A stretch of 64,000 bases of DNA from Riptortus pedestris (lineage: Eukaryota > Arthropoda > Insecta > Hemiptera > Alydidae), in the NCBI GenBank assembly GCA_019009955.1, contig CM032232.1:134287001-134351000 (forward strand), written 5' to 3'. Every line of letters starts with the position of its first letter. Position 1 is the stretch's first letter. Position numbers and translations under genes: made by a program. The notes beneath the pieces were generated by a model. It made no database searches. It was not told where the DNA came from and saw only the letters and a list, made by a program, of their open reading frames with translations. Positions 21,365-32,494 of the stretch are shown here, piece after piece.

Positions 21365-23110
21365 TGTAGCAAGGCTTTACTTTGCACAATATGGTGAACA
21401 TTTACCCGTTCCAGTGTTTAGGGTTAATACCCGTTGTTAGCATTTGTTAATAATAAAATTATTTTTTTATGTAAGACTTCACTGTCCTGCATATTGTCAT
21501 ATTTCCCGTCTCCTGTGCATTATGCATAGATTTGAATTAATAAGGAGAAAATATTGACATACATTTGAATTAATTTTTTCAGGAGAGGTACCTGGTAGTT
21601 CATATTGAAATGAAGTGTTGAGCAAATTTCTCTAAATAACAAAATAAACAACTTTTGTTATGTGCATATTTGCCGAAACCCCAATAGGAAATCATTATTA
21701 TTAATTTCAGGCCTTCCTTATAACCCCCACTGCTGCCCGTCCCTAGAAATGCTAGTATGACTTATTATAAGGAAGGCATTAGTTTTAATATACATACTGA
21801 GTGTTTTATTTAGTTCGGTTGAGTCTTTTGTGCCAAATAAAATTGTTGTCTCCCGCTATAATTTTCAGCATATAACGCCTTTATACTTCGGTATACGATG
21901 ATAGTGTATATAAAAAAGTTTCTCTAAATAACAAAATAAACAACTTTTGTTATGTGCATATTTACCGAAAATGCAACAGGAAACGAAATATCACTATTAT
22001 TAATTTCAGGCCTTCCTTATAACCCCCACTCCTGCCCGTCCCGAGAAATGTTAGTATAGCTTATTATAATGAAGGCGTTAGTACTAATTCAGATACCGAG
22101 TTTGGTTTAATTCGGTTGAGTCTTTGGTGCCAAATAAAATTGTGGTCTCCCGCTATAGTTTCTAGCGTATAACTCATTTATTCTTCCGTATACGGCAAAA
22201 GTGCATATAACAAAAGTTTCTCTAAATAACAAAATAAACAACTTTTGTTATGTGCATATTTACCGAAAATGCAATAGGAAACGAAATATCACTATTATTA
22301 ATTTCAGGCCTTCCTTATAACCCCCACTCCTGCCAGTCCCGAGAAATGTTAGTATAGCTTATTATAATGAAGGCGTTAGTACTAATTCAGATACCGAGTT
22401 TGGTTTAATTCGGTTGAGTCTTTGGTGCCAAACAAAATTGTGGACTCCCGCTATAGTTTTTAGCGTATAACTCATTTATACTTCCGTATAAGGCAAAAGT
22501 GCATATAACAAAAGTTTCTCTAAATAGCAAAATAAACAACTTTGGTTAAGTGCATATTTGCCGTAAATGCAATAGGAAACGAAATATCACTATTATCAAT
22601 TTCAGGCCTCCCTTATAACCCCCACTCCTGCACGTCCCTAGAAATGTTAGTATGGCTTATTATAAGGAAGGCGTTAGTGCTAATTCACATACCGAGTTTG
22701 GTTTAGTTCGGTTGAGTCTTTTGTCCCAAATAAAATTGTGGACTCCCGCTATAGCTTTTAGCGTATAACTCATTTATACTTCCGTATACGGCAAAAGTGC
22801 ATATAACAAAAGTTACTCTACATTACAAAATAAACAACTTTTGTTATGTGCATATTTGCCGAAAAACCAATAGGAAACGAAATATCGCTATTTTTAATTT
22901 CAGGTCTCCCTTATAACCCCCACTCCTGTTCGTCTTAGAGAATATTAATATAGCCTAAAGTCTAAGTTGGGCTAGTAGTAATATACATACCAAGTTTCAT
23001 AAAATTCGGTTCAGCCGTTTATGCGTGAAAAGGTAACAAACAAACAAACAAACAAACAAACAAACAAACAAACAAACATACACGAAAGAAACAAAATGCA
23101 GTTTTGGTGT
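21365..23110 (+). mobile_element. RTE-like retroposon copy with internal about 298-bp tandem repeats
   Basis: Five tandem units start near 21631, 21923, 22221, 22519 and 22817 (anchor AAAATAAACA at 21641, 21933, 22231, 22529, 22827), with periods 292, 298, 298 and 298. The 3' end reads AAATTCGGTTCAGCCGTTTATG and runs into (CAAA)n at about 23038-23077, the style of RTE-clade or associated SINE 3' ends in invertebrates. The left flank and unit are homologous to the shorter copy at 27048-27870. No RT frame is present, so it is a non-autonomous element. Confidence 0.75.
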
Positions 23111-23184
23111 CTATGACATGTGAAACGAAAAGTTATCGTGAAATTTCGCGAAAAAAATCAATGTACAGACAGAGATTACAATTT

Positions 23185-23667
23185 TATATATATATAGATA
23201 TATTTGTCTGTTACCGCGGTTATATATATTGTCTACCGGTCGCAATTTTTGTGTAATCGTTACCAAACTCGATATTTAGTCGTTTCATGTAAAAAGAAAG
23301 ATCAAGTTCGTTAATGGCTGAAATCGGACCAGTGGAAGGGGAGATTTAGAGGGAAGGATTTTCTAAAATTTGAAATATTTCCGTTACTATACGTCGGATC
23401 GAAAAATTGTATAGAATCAATCTTATTGCAAATTAAATTTACTATAAATATTGTTCTATACATTTATTCTTTATCTTGCATATTAACCGAGATATTTGGA
23501 TTTGTATTAAATTTGGGCCGATAACGAACGTTTAGGAGATTCCCGCCAAAGAGTAGTTCGGCCCTTTGCCGTAACTGTTCGGCTTTCGCATGGAGATTTC
23601 TCTATTGTATAACTTCACGCGGGAAATCTGCTTAGTTTACGCAGCCCCTGCGTGACGGACTTTTTTT
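23185..23667 (-). mobile_element. PAL family copy inside the hAT element, 3' end missing
   Basis: It starts at a TA remnant with TTTGTCTGTTACCGCGG, passes the usual core boxes and ends CCCTGCGTGACGGACTTTTTT. It uses the alternative 5' module with CGGCCCTTTGCCGTAACTG. The palindromic end is absent, with the edge in the TA region. Confidence 0.85.
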
Positions 23668-23984
23668 TAAAGTATCTGTAGTTCCAACAACAACTACAGT
23701 TACAATTACTAACTGTAGATATTTTTTGGAACTACTGATTTTCTCAACTACTAACTGTGGTTGTGAAATTTCAATTACAATTACTTTAATTGAAAAATGT
23801 AGTTGCCCATTACCAATAACTAATTACATTAGTAGTTGTAATTGTAACTATATTTCAACTAATGTAGTTATAACTTTTAATTGTAATTACAATTTTGCCT
23901 AACTCTGAGTGGGGCTGGGATCGGAAGATCGACCGAGGATTACCGCAGGTTTCTTCTACATTGGCTATTGTCGGCGACAGAACA

Positions 23985-24270
23985 GAGCCTGATGGAGGGA
24001 GGCGGGCACCTAAGTCAACTAGCGAACACGACACCAATCAGTTCTCCTGGTGCTACAACACTGTCAGAGATCAGCTAGCCGGGAAACTGGTACACGTGTC
24101 CTTCGCGTGGGAGCTGGTTAGTAAAGAATGTCCCTTCCATAGGATCGCTAAACCATCGTAGGGATTCCTCAGTTCCAGAGAGGTGTTGGATAGGTGTAGG
24201 TTGGATTAAGGCTGTAATGGCTAGGTGCCTCCTGCATTGTTGCCACATTTCGGATGGCTACACAATGTCA
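23985..24270 (+). repeat. Unclassified dispersed repeat, inverted relative to 38140-38285
   Basis: TGTCCCTTCCATAGGAT, GGTGTTGGATAGGTGTAGG and GGCTAGGTGCCTCCTGCATT recur as reverse complement in 38140-38285 in the same order. No domain was recognised in the open frames. Confidence 0.65.
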
Positions 24271-24619
24271 GAGATCAGTCAGTCTCTATTTACCAAATTA
24301 AACAATAGGGGGAAAAACAGATTTTTTAAGAATGAGCATAAACGGGCTAGAGGCATACCGGCCAAGCTAAGACTGCTCTTAGGTTCTTTTTTTTTTCTTT
24401 TTTGTATAGATGGTATTATGCAGTGTCAACTGCCAGGAGTGAGAAAGAAAATTCCCTTCTGTTGAACACTTTGCTCCATTGTAAGAGTGTTTGTGGTTAT
24501 GGTTGGCTGGTAATGGAACAATGGTAGCTGGCAATACCGAGTTGGAGCTCTGAAGCTCAATCGTTTTTCCTTATATACCGTTATCCAGCTGTATTTTTTT
24601 TAAATATATTTTATTTCTT

Positions 24620-24668
24620 TTTATTTAGCCTTAGTTACAAAAAATGGACGATAATAAATAATTTAAAT
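24620..24668 (+). mobile_element. SINE S1 tail fragment
   Basis: TAGCCTTAGTTACAAAAAAT then GGACGATAATAAATAA matches the 3' tail of the 41.8-kb SINE copy. Confidence 0.5.
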
Positions 24669-24822
24669 TTATCATTTTAATTTAATACAATTTTTTTTTT
24701 AGGTATTTCCTCTACATAGTAACCTTATGTGGAGGGATTTTATGTTCTGCACATCCCATGCATATTTGCATAAAATTTGCATTTTGTCAAAAATTTTAAC
24801 AACTTTTTATATAATAATATAT

Positions 24823-25407
24823 TGTTTCGTTTTTATTACCAAACAAGTAATAAACGTTGTTAATAAGAGTTCTTTTGGATTGCAAAATTAAACACACACA
24901 AGTTTCACAGTTTTCACGATTTATTTCACAATGCACAATACTCTTGGTTAGTTATCACTACTCACAGTATTACACTGATAGTGTCACTGTTCTTCAGATT
25001 ACACAGTCCAATAATTCGCTCACGGTCACTGAAATTCATAGAAAGACGACAATTCAATGTCATTTACTTCGCGGCACTGCACTGTCTTAAACACGGCACT
25101 AAACTGATACTTACAGTCACGGCACAACACTTTTCTTCTTATAAAACCACTTTACCGCACTGCACTAAGTCGCACTGTAGCACCGAACGCACATATGAGC
25201 ACTTGAGAAGAAACTGACTCGCTCGCGGCTGGTCGGTGCGGTATATAGGTCGTCGGCATACGACAAAGGGAATTGGCTGGGCCGTTCGACGCTGGACTGG
25301 ACGGGTCTAGTAGGGGATCGTCCCACTGTCGGCTTCTTTGATCTATCTCGCACTTCCCAAATACGCGACTCTCTGAAGGATTATTCATGTATTTAATTTT
25401 CGCAACA
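24823..25407 (-). mobile_element. Solo LTR with promoter and poly(A) signals, copy 3
   Basis: On the minus strand this 585-bp block starts TGTTGCG and ends CGAAACA, flanked on both sides by ATATAT. It holds ACCTATATACC (TATA box, plus-strand 25240-25250) and, about 30 bp downstream on the minus strand, GAGTCAGTTT (25211-25220), an arthropod-type initiator. An AATAAA in GTGAAATAAATCGTG (about 24918-24932) precedes the 3' end. The order TATA, initiator, AATAAA, end is that of U3-R-U5. No internal region adjoins it, so it is a solo LTR. The superfamily is undetermined. Confidence 0.65.
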
Positions 25408-25664
25408 ATATATACATATTAAAATTTAAATAAGATTATAAAATTAAACTAGGCAAAATAAAACAAAAAACATTAAATAGAACAATTCAGTAATACAATT
25501 AAATAACCAATAAGAATTACATAATATTAATTTTATATTATCTTTTCCTCTCTCTCTCAGCTAAAGGATATCATAGGCTAATTTAATACATTTAATTTAA
25601 CATATGTTTATGAATATGACAGAATAAAATATTCTTATAATACTCAATTCAGATTTTTAATACT

Positions 25665-25862
25665 ATTATTATTATTTACTTACGTGACCTTTTTGATGCT
25701 AGGCCTATTTGGAACGGGCTATCTACAGGTTACCACCCTTTCCTTGCCAAGATGGGGCCAAGGATTTTATTTAATGAGTCCGTCAATAATTAAACTCCTA
25801 TTACCCATTCGGGAATCAAACTCGCCACCCTAGTGTTAAGAGACAGATCTGCCTAATCATTT
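25665..25862 (-). mobile_element. tRNA-derived SINE S1, 5' truncated or decayed
   Basis: GGGCTATCTACAGGTTACCA, TTTTATTTAATGAGTCCGTC and GGGAATCAAACTCGCCACCC (reverse complement of a degenerate B box) match family S1. Confidence 0.75.
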
Positions 25863-27045
25863 GTAGGGTCACTTGCGTATCATTCGTTCAAGGGGTCTGC
25901 CTTTGGAAAATGCAAATATTTTACAGGGATCATCATAGAAATATATCAGTTCGTTTTTCGGACTCCACGTATCGTTTTCTTGTCTTTTATAAGGGATCTG
26001 GAAGTTAAAACAAAACCTTTTCCTTATATCACAAAGCCATTTACAAGCGGTGCGTGAAGATTGCCTGCAGGAAATCCCATTTCGCCCACCAACTGAAGAG
26101 GCGCATTGTAATGTCAAAGAAACATTACATTTTAATTTTGACTCACCTTCTAAAAGCTTCTTGGATACGCTTAGATGGAATCCGGAAAAAGCCTTAAGAT
26201 TAAGACTCCAAATATCTTCGTTTTCGCCCGTTCTGAAGAGTGGTTATTTTCGGAATTGTTATTCAAATAAATACAATTTTTTAACTACAGAGCTTTATTA
26301 AAGATGTAATAATTTCTCTACTCTGCACTACAATTTCTCTTTGTCTGAAGCAAATTAAATCAAAATGACAAATCCATTTGAAATAAAATGTTTTCCAGAA
26401 ATAAAAAAAAATGTTTAAAAAAGAATACGTAAAATGAATTTTTCATTCCTTGAAGAGAGCGAAAGAAAAAAAACGTATATTACTTTGGGATTCGTATCCC
26501 TGAAGCATTTTTCTCGTTGGTTAAATCTCATGGGCTTTGATGCTGTTATGGTCTGTTTGCGCAGCGAATATTCACGCTCCAGATGTTTGTCGTGTCGTTT
26601 GCCTCTGTCCTAAGTCTGTTAAAGCACTTTATAGCGTGTGTTTACTTCTATATATATACACCGCAGTAAGCTTTATTTTTAAATTTGATCAGTTTTCTTT
26701 CTCTTCTTTTTGCGTCTGTGTGGGCACATCCCTCTCTTTGTTTTCATTCACATCTGAAAGTTTTCAGGTAATAACCGACCTACAAAACATTGTTTTGAGT
26801 TGCAAAACCAATTGAACTTTTAGTCAAACAAATCTACACAAATAAAACTATTCGTTTCTAATTTTATTCACAACATCAGTCTCTCCAGAGAGGAGAATAA
26901 AAATTGGATATGGGGCGCCACATTTTCACTCCTTCTACATTTAATATGCAAAATGCATTGCTTCACTTCATTAAAATTATTTCATTTCACAATGACAAGC
27001 AATATCTTCTGATGATAAGGATAACAGGTCTTAATTTGTATATTT
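25863..27045. other. No recognised feature
   Basis: Open frames at 25869-26117 (minus), 26050-26301 and 26537-26815 (plus) have no recognisable domain or splice context. No gene is called. Confidence 0.4.
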
Positions 27046-27047
27046 TA

Positions 27048-27872
27048 CTAGCTAAGGTACCCGGCTTCGCCCGGAAAATCATTTGAGGATGAATGATGAT
27101 GGTATTTTTTTTGTACTTTACTTTGTACAATATTTTTTTACATTTTCCCGTCTCAATGCTTAGGATTAACACCCGAGTCCGGCGTGCTGGGGATACGTTA
27201 ATAATAAAAGTATTTGTTATGCACTTAATTCTACAAAATACACAATATTTCTATATTACCCGTTTCCAGTGCATGTATCATTTTTTTATATATAACACAG
27301 TCATAGATTACCGTATTAACCATATTATTCATAATCATAGAAAGAATTCTGTATTCCGAAACATCTATGAAAAAAATGTTTATTTCCCCAAAAGTGGCCC
27401 AAAGCACAGCTGTTATATATACGTAATAACCACTTTTAAAAATACTCTTTTGGATGTATATTCATCTTCCGACAAACGAACATATAATAAAAGTTACTTT
27501 AAATAACGAAACAAACAACTTTTGTTATATGCACGTTTGAAGAAAAATGAATAGATTACGAAATATCGCGATTTTGTATTTCACACCTCCCTTATAACTC
27601 CCACTCCTGTTCATACCTCGAAATTTTGATATAGCTTATAATCAGGGAGGTGTTAATACGAAATCACATACGGAGTTTTGTTTAGTTCGGTTGAGTCATT
27701 TGTGACAAAATTGTTGATTCCCACTTAGTTTTTAGCGTATAACTCATTTATATTTCGGTATACGACAAAAGTGTGAATAACAAAAATTACTCTAAATAAC
27801 AAACTAAACAACTTTTAATACGTGCATTTTGCCGATTTTAGCGATTCTATGAAGGACATACAAACATTCATT
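27048..27872 (+). mobile_element. RTE-like retroposon, copy with intact 5' end
   Basis: It starts ACTAGCTAAGGTACCCGGCT followed by TCGCCCGGAAAAT, a 5' end seen in many invertebrate retroposons. It contains about 1.3 of the same 292-298-bp units as 21365-23110 (anchor CAACTTTTGTTATATGCACG at about 27517, then CAACTTTTAATACGTGCATT at about 27809) and ends GACATACAAACATTCATTTA before a (TA)n tract. The 5' segment at 27105-27300 aligns with 21370-21530. It has no coding capacity. Confidence 0.75.
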
Positions 27873-27873
27873 T

Positions 27874-27877
<4 letters not shown>

Positions 27878-27954
<77 letters not shown>

Positions 27955-27964
27955 TAGATAGATA
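27878..27964. repeat. (TA)n(GA)n(GATA)n microsatellite
   Basis: TA units run from 27878, then GA from about 27916, then GATA to 27964. Confidence 0.95.
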
Positions 27965-28059
27965 AGTTTAAGAAATGGTAGTATGAAAAGTAAGTTTATA
28001 TATCTCTAACAGGTACAGAGAAATATAAACTTATAATAATAATAATAATAACAATATAA

Positions 28060-29262
28060 TATTGTTATTGCAAATTTAATTTTCTATAAATATTTACTTT
28101 ATCATGAACATTAACGGAGATATTTTCCCTAAGATTAATATTAACTGTGGTATTTGGAGTTTTCAGCCTTCAGGAAGCCCCCTCTTCTACTCATGTCATA
28201 TTAATAATAAGCTGTTATATCATGAACCATTTCAGTCCATGGTTAAATATCAAATATTGTTTTCATTGAATTTGTACTTTGTGAGATATATGCAAATACG
28301 TTCTGTTTATCCTCCTCCCCTTCTTTTGTTCTTGGATTACTAAATTTGAGTGATTGAGATAAATTTTATTCTGATTCATTATAAATTACAGCACTACCTA
28401 TAGGAAAAGCTTTTCAAGAAAATTAATATGATATATTCAGATATATTTTAGTAATTGTTTTTAGCAGATTTCCCTCAAGGGAAATCAGCTATTGAGGACG
28501 TACTCATGAAGCGATTTTTGAAAATTTTCTTCAAATGTCCATCGATCCTACCCAAGAGATGACGAAAATGAGGTCCGTTCACAATTATATATGTATATAT
28601 ATATTTGTCTGTTAACGCTCTAGCGGTCGCAATTTTTGTTTGATCGTTACCAAACTCGTTCGTTAATGGCTGAAATCGGACCAGTGGGTGGGGGGGGGTT
28701 TAGAGGGAGGATTTTCGAGAAGTCAAAATATCTCCGTTACCATACGTCGGATCAAAAAATTGTATAGAACCAATCTTATTGTAAATTAAATTTTGCTATA
28801 AATATTATTCTATACATTTATTTTCTATCTTGAATATTAACCGGGATACTTGCATTTTTTTTTAAATTTGCCCCGATAACGGACGACTGTTTCCCGCCAA
28901 AAGCTAGTTCGGCCCTTTTCCGAAACTGTTCGGCTCTCGTATGGAGATTTTATTGTATAACTTCACATGGGAAATCTGCTTAGTTAACGCAGCCCCTGCT
29001 TGACGGACTTTTATATCCGGTATAGAATATATCTATCTGTCTGTTAAGCTCTCAAAAGTTAGTTGGCCTGTTTATTTACAATTCAGATGCTTGGGAGATT
29101 ATTAAAATTAACTGAAATATTTCTCATTACCGTTTGTATTTATTCACTTAATATTCACGGTATTGTGTTTGTTACCAATATACAGGTTTGCCTATTGTAA
29201 ATAGGTAGATAGACATGGGAAATCTGCTTAGTTTACGCAACTCCTGAGTGACAGATTTCTTT
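28060..29262 (-). mobile_element. PAL family host copy, split by a nested PAL copy
   Basis: The left part (28060-28457) has the core end, inter-core region and CAGATATATTTTAGTAATTG. The right part (29013-29262) resumes with TATCCGGTATAG and continues through GCCTGTTTATTTACAATTCAG to GGGAAATCTGCTTAGTTTACG and a degenerate terminal CTGAGTGACAG. Unsplit copies at 8.9 kb and 40.7 kb show these parts adjoining. Confidence 0.85.
28458..29012 (-). mobile_element. PAL family, full-length copy nested in PAL
   Basis: TTTTAGCAGATTTCCCTCAAGG to CCCTGCTTGACGGACTTTT, 555 bp, with a short (TA)n at 28589-28603 and the CGGCCCTTTTCCGAAACTG 5' module. Inserted in a run of T of the host copy, with no target duplication beyond the T run. 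Confidence 0.9.
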
Positions 29263-29444
29263 ATGTTAATCCTCTTCAACCCAACCCCCTTTATTGACAT
29301 ACGAAAGGATAGGTCCACACGAGGATGTTACAACAATTATTAATAAGAAATTTCAGTATTCCAAGGCTAGCCATGATTCAGTTATGAGAATATATCTATG
29401 ACTTGTGGAAATGTGTTAAAGTACAGACTCCAAAATTCGAAACT

Positions 29445-29544
29445 CCGTCACGGAGGGGGCTCCATAATTTAAATAGTTTACTCATTTATGGTAAAACACG
29501 CTTGTGAGCTCATCTCACCGTACCCACTACATTTATATGTAAAA
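29445..29544 (+). mobile_element. PAL-B 5' end (host of the next copy)
   Basis: CCGTCACGGAGGGGGCTCC, then GTGAGCTCATCTCACCG and ATTTATATGTAAAAAG. The host resumes after 30183 with CCGATGAATATAAGCGGGG. Confidence 0.65.
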
Positions 29545-29987
29545 AGTCCACTACACAGGGGCTACGTAAACTAAGCAGATTTCCAGCGTAAAGTTATACG
29601 ACAGAGAAATCTCCATACGAGTGACGAACAGTCGAACGGAAAAGGCCGAACTAGGTTTCGGCTGGAACGAATAGAAGCGGCCATTACTCGTCCGTTATAC
29701 TTAATAAAAATTCAAACATCTCGGTTAATATTCAAGATAGAGAATAAATGTATATACAAATATTTATAGTGAATTTAATTTACAATAAGATTGGTTCTAT
29801 ACAATTTTACGATCCGATGTATAGTGACGGAGATATTTCGAATTTTCGAAAATTCCCCCTAAACCCCCACTCCCACTGGTCCGATTTCAGCCGTTAACGA
29901 ACTTGATCTTACTTTTTAAAGAAAACGATTAAACACCGAGTTTGGGGACGATTAAACAAAAATTGCGACCGCTAGAGCGGTAACAGT

Positions 29988-30056
<69 letters not shown>

Positions 30057-30183
30057 TTTTGAACGGACTTCATTTTTGACATCTACTAGGTAGAATTGAT
30101 GTACATTTGAAGAAAAATTTTGAAAATTCCGTCATGTGTACAACCTTAATAGCTGATTTCCCTTAAGAGAAATCTCCTAAAAA
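29545..30183 (+). mobile_element. PAL family, full-length copy nested in PAL-B
   Basis: AGTCCACTACACAGGGGCTA to GATTTCCCTTAAGAGAAATC then TCCTAAAA, about 640 bp, with (TA)n at 29992-30053. The core boxes are all present. Confidence 0.85.
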
Positions 30184-30485
30184 CCGATGAATATAAGCGG
30201 GGGGAGGGAGTGATACAGAAGGCGGAGCAATAAGAATGAGTCTGCACAATTTTAAGATCCGGCGCATAATAACGGAGATATTTTGAATTGTTTCGAAGTA
30301 CCCCCCCCCCCATGGGCTGGTCGGATTTCAGCCATTATCACAGTTGTTCTTAAATTTTACATGAAAGGATTAAATATCGATTTTGGTAACGATTAAAACA
30401 AATTGCGAACGATTGATCATTAGTAGAAAGTCTAGTAGAATTGCTTTGATGAGTAGAACTCCGGGTGTACTAAAGACTGAAAAAA
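30184..30485 (+). mobile_element. PAL mosaic segment
   Basis: GATCCGGCGCATAATAACGG, GGATTTCAGCCATTATCAC and GATTTTGGTAACGATTAAA are the core of a partial copy. The segment ends CTAAAGACTGAAAA where the next copy begins. Confidence 0.6.
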
Positions 30486-31094
30486 GTCCGTCAAGCAGAG
30501 GCTGCGTAATCTAAGCAGTTTTACAATAGAGAAATCTGCCTAATAATAACAGTAGTAGTAAGGAATCTCTAAACCTATTCACGAGGGGCGAACAGTTACG
30601 GAAATGGCCGCACTAGTTGTGGTGGAAAGTCCCGAACATAGCCGACTCTTGCCGACCCCACACACAATACAAATGCAAATATCTCGGTTAATATTCTAGA
30701 TAAAGAATAAGTGTATTGAACAATATTTATAGTAAATTTAATTTGCAATAAGATTGGTTCTATACAATGTTTTGATCCGACGTACAGTAACGGAGATATT
30801 TCGAATTTTCGAAATTCCTCCCTCTAAACGCCCTCTCCCTCCCACTTATCCGATTTCAGCCATTAGCGAACTTGATCTGTCTTTTTACATATAACTTTTA
30901 AATATCGAGTTTTTTAAATATAAAAAAAAAATTGAGCTAGAGCGTTAACAGACACACACACCTATACACACACACACACATACACACATATATGTATATA
31001 TATATATATATAATACAGTTTTGCGCGGACCTCATTTTCGTCATCTACTAGGTAGGATCGATCGACATCATCCCTTAAGGGAAATCTGCTAAAA
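30486..31094 (+). mobile_element. PAL family, near full-length copy
   Basis: AGTCCGTCAAGCAGAGGCTG to CATCCCTTAAGGGAAATCTG, then CTAAAA. A (CA)n/(TA)n tract lies at 30953-31012. The left arm of the terminal palindrome is shortened by a small deletion. Confidence 0.85.
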
Positions 31095-31095
31095 A

Positions 31096-31176
31096 ACCAT
31101 TGTAGAACATCAATCGTTTAACAAGATTGATTCTATAACATTATACGATCCCACTCATAATAGCGGAGATAATTTA

Positions 31177-31248
<72 letters not shown>

Positions 31249-31377
31249 GAAGGGACGACATTGTCAGCATAATAGGTAGGATTGATGGTTATATGAAGGA
31301 AAATTTCGAAAATCGCGCCATGAGTAACAACCTCAGTAGCTGTTTTTCCTTGAAGGAAATATGCTAAAAACAGCTGT
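31096..31377 (+). mobile_element. PAL-B copy with core deleted into (TA)n
   Basis: ATTGTAGAACATCAATCGTT and TACGATCCCACTCATAATAG lead straight into (TA)n at 31170-31244. Then the 3' arm GATTGATGGTTATATGAAGG, ACAACCTCAGTAGCTG and AATATGCTAAAA follow. The C-rich box and TTAACGAACTTGATC box are missing. Confidence 0.75.
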
Positions 31378-32494
31378 CGATTGAAAATAAGCGTAGGAAC
31401 TCCGCTGGATAGCAATTATAATTGCTAGCCCTAGAATAACCAAATAGTTATTAATAATTTTTACAATCTATATGCAAATCAGACTAAATAAGAGAAAAAA
31501 AACCTCGTTAAAACTTGATCCTTCCAGAGTTAAACTATCGCTGATCCTGAACATCTTTGGAATTAGAAATGGTCTTAAAAAAAAAAAAAAAAATAGGCAG
31601 AAGAAAATAAAGCTTCCTATTAATATTTCACTTATATATAAATTTAAATTCATTAAATCATTCGCCATTAAAAACTTAGTTGGCGCGTTCTTCGCCATGA
31701 TGGAAAAACTTTTTGCCCAAAGGAGAATCCCCTTTAATTAGCAATAATAGAAATGAGATTAATTTAGAAGTTTTGAAGAGAAATGAGAAAATAAATTGGA
31801 CCACATCAAAAATAATCATTTTGCATCTGCATATTAATGCCAAAATAATATTTAATCGCAATATTCAATTCTATCTCCAAGGATTCCCTCTGCCGGGTAA
31901 CGACTTTACCTAAGCAACAGAAAATGACAATACATTAAATCATAATTACTAACTCTCATTTTATAATTTTTGTTGTAAAATATCATTGGGTCACCACTTT
32001 CTTGACTAAACCGAATGAAATACTTCAATTTAAAGTAGCTAATTATGTATAATCCAGAGACAATGCAAGTTAAAAGAAAGAAGTTATAATGAAAGTTTAA
32101 AAATGTGTCACAGAATTATTCAATCCTCAAGTATATCACAAATTTTGTTCTAGAGAAGTAGTAATAAACAAAAATGGACAAAACGAAAATAAACGCTTTC
32201 TTTATAAATCATTTCATAATTTTTTTTTAAAGTTCTCATTCTTCTCTACTTCTGATTCTGACTCACTCTGATGGAATTTTCATTTAACATCTCATGTCTA
32301 GTGTGCAAGCCCTGTCTACATAGGTTTCTTGTTTCTTTCATGTTTTGATTTTTTTTTTTCGGTCTTTCTGTATATTTAACTCTGTAGTTTGAAGATATTT
32401 GATAGCAATACGGCTCTCTTAATAAAGTACACAAGAGCTGCGTGACCCCCAAATGACCATTTATTCTCTATTTCTATGTAAAGAAAACCGTTGA
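31378..32494. other. AT-rich sequence, nothing recognised
   Basis: Short frames around 31470-31910 are AT-driven. No repeat match or domain was found. Confidence 0.4.

Larger units (their letters stand above)
20060..23907 (+). mobile_element. hAT-type DNA transposon with nested insertions
   Basis: The termini are CAGAGTTGGGCAG at the left and TGCCTAACTCTG at the right, inverted with one mismatch over the outer 12 bases. They are flanked by AATGGGGC (20052-20059) and AGTGGGGC (23908-23915), an 8-bp target duplication with one change. The CAG..CTG ends and 8-bp duplication are typical of hAT elements. Both subterminal regions (20080-20320 and 23680-23890) are dense in AACTAC/GTAGTT words, a plausible transposase-binding array. 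Inside are a transposase relic at 20617-20718, an RTE-like element and a PAL copy, so the original element was probably about 1.6 kb, already internally deleted. Confidence 0.85.
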
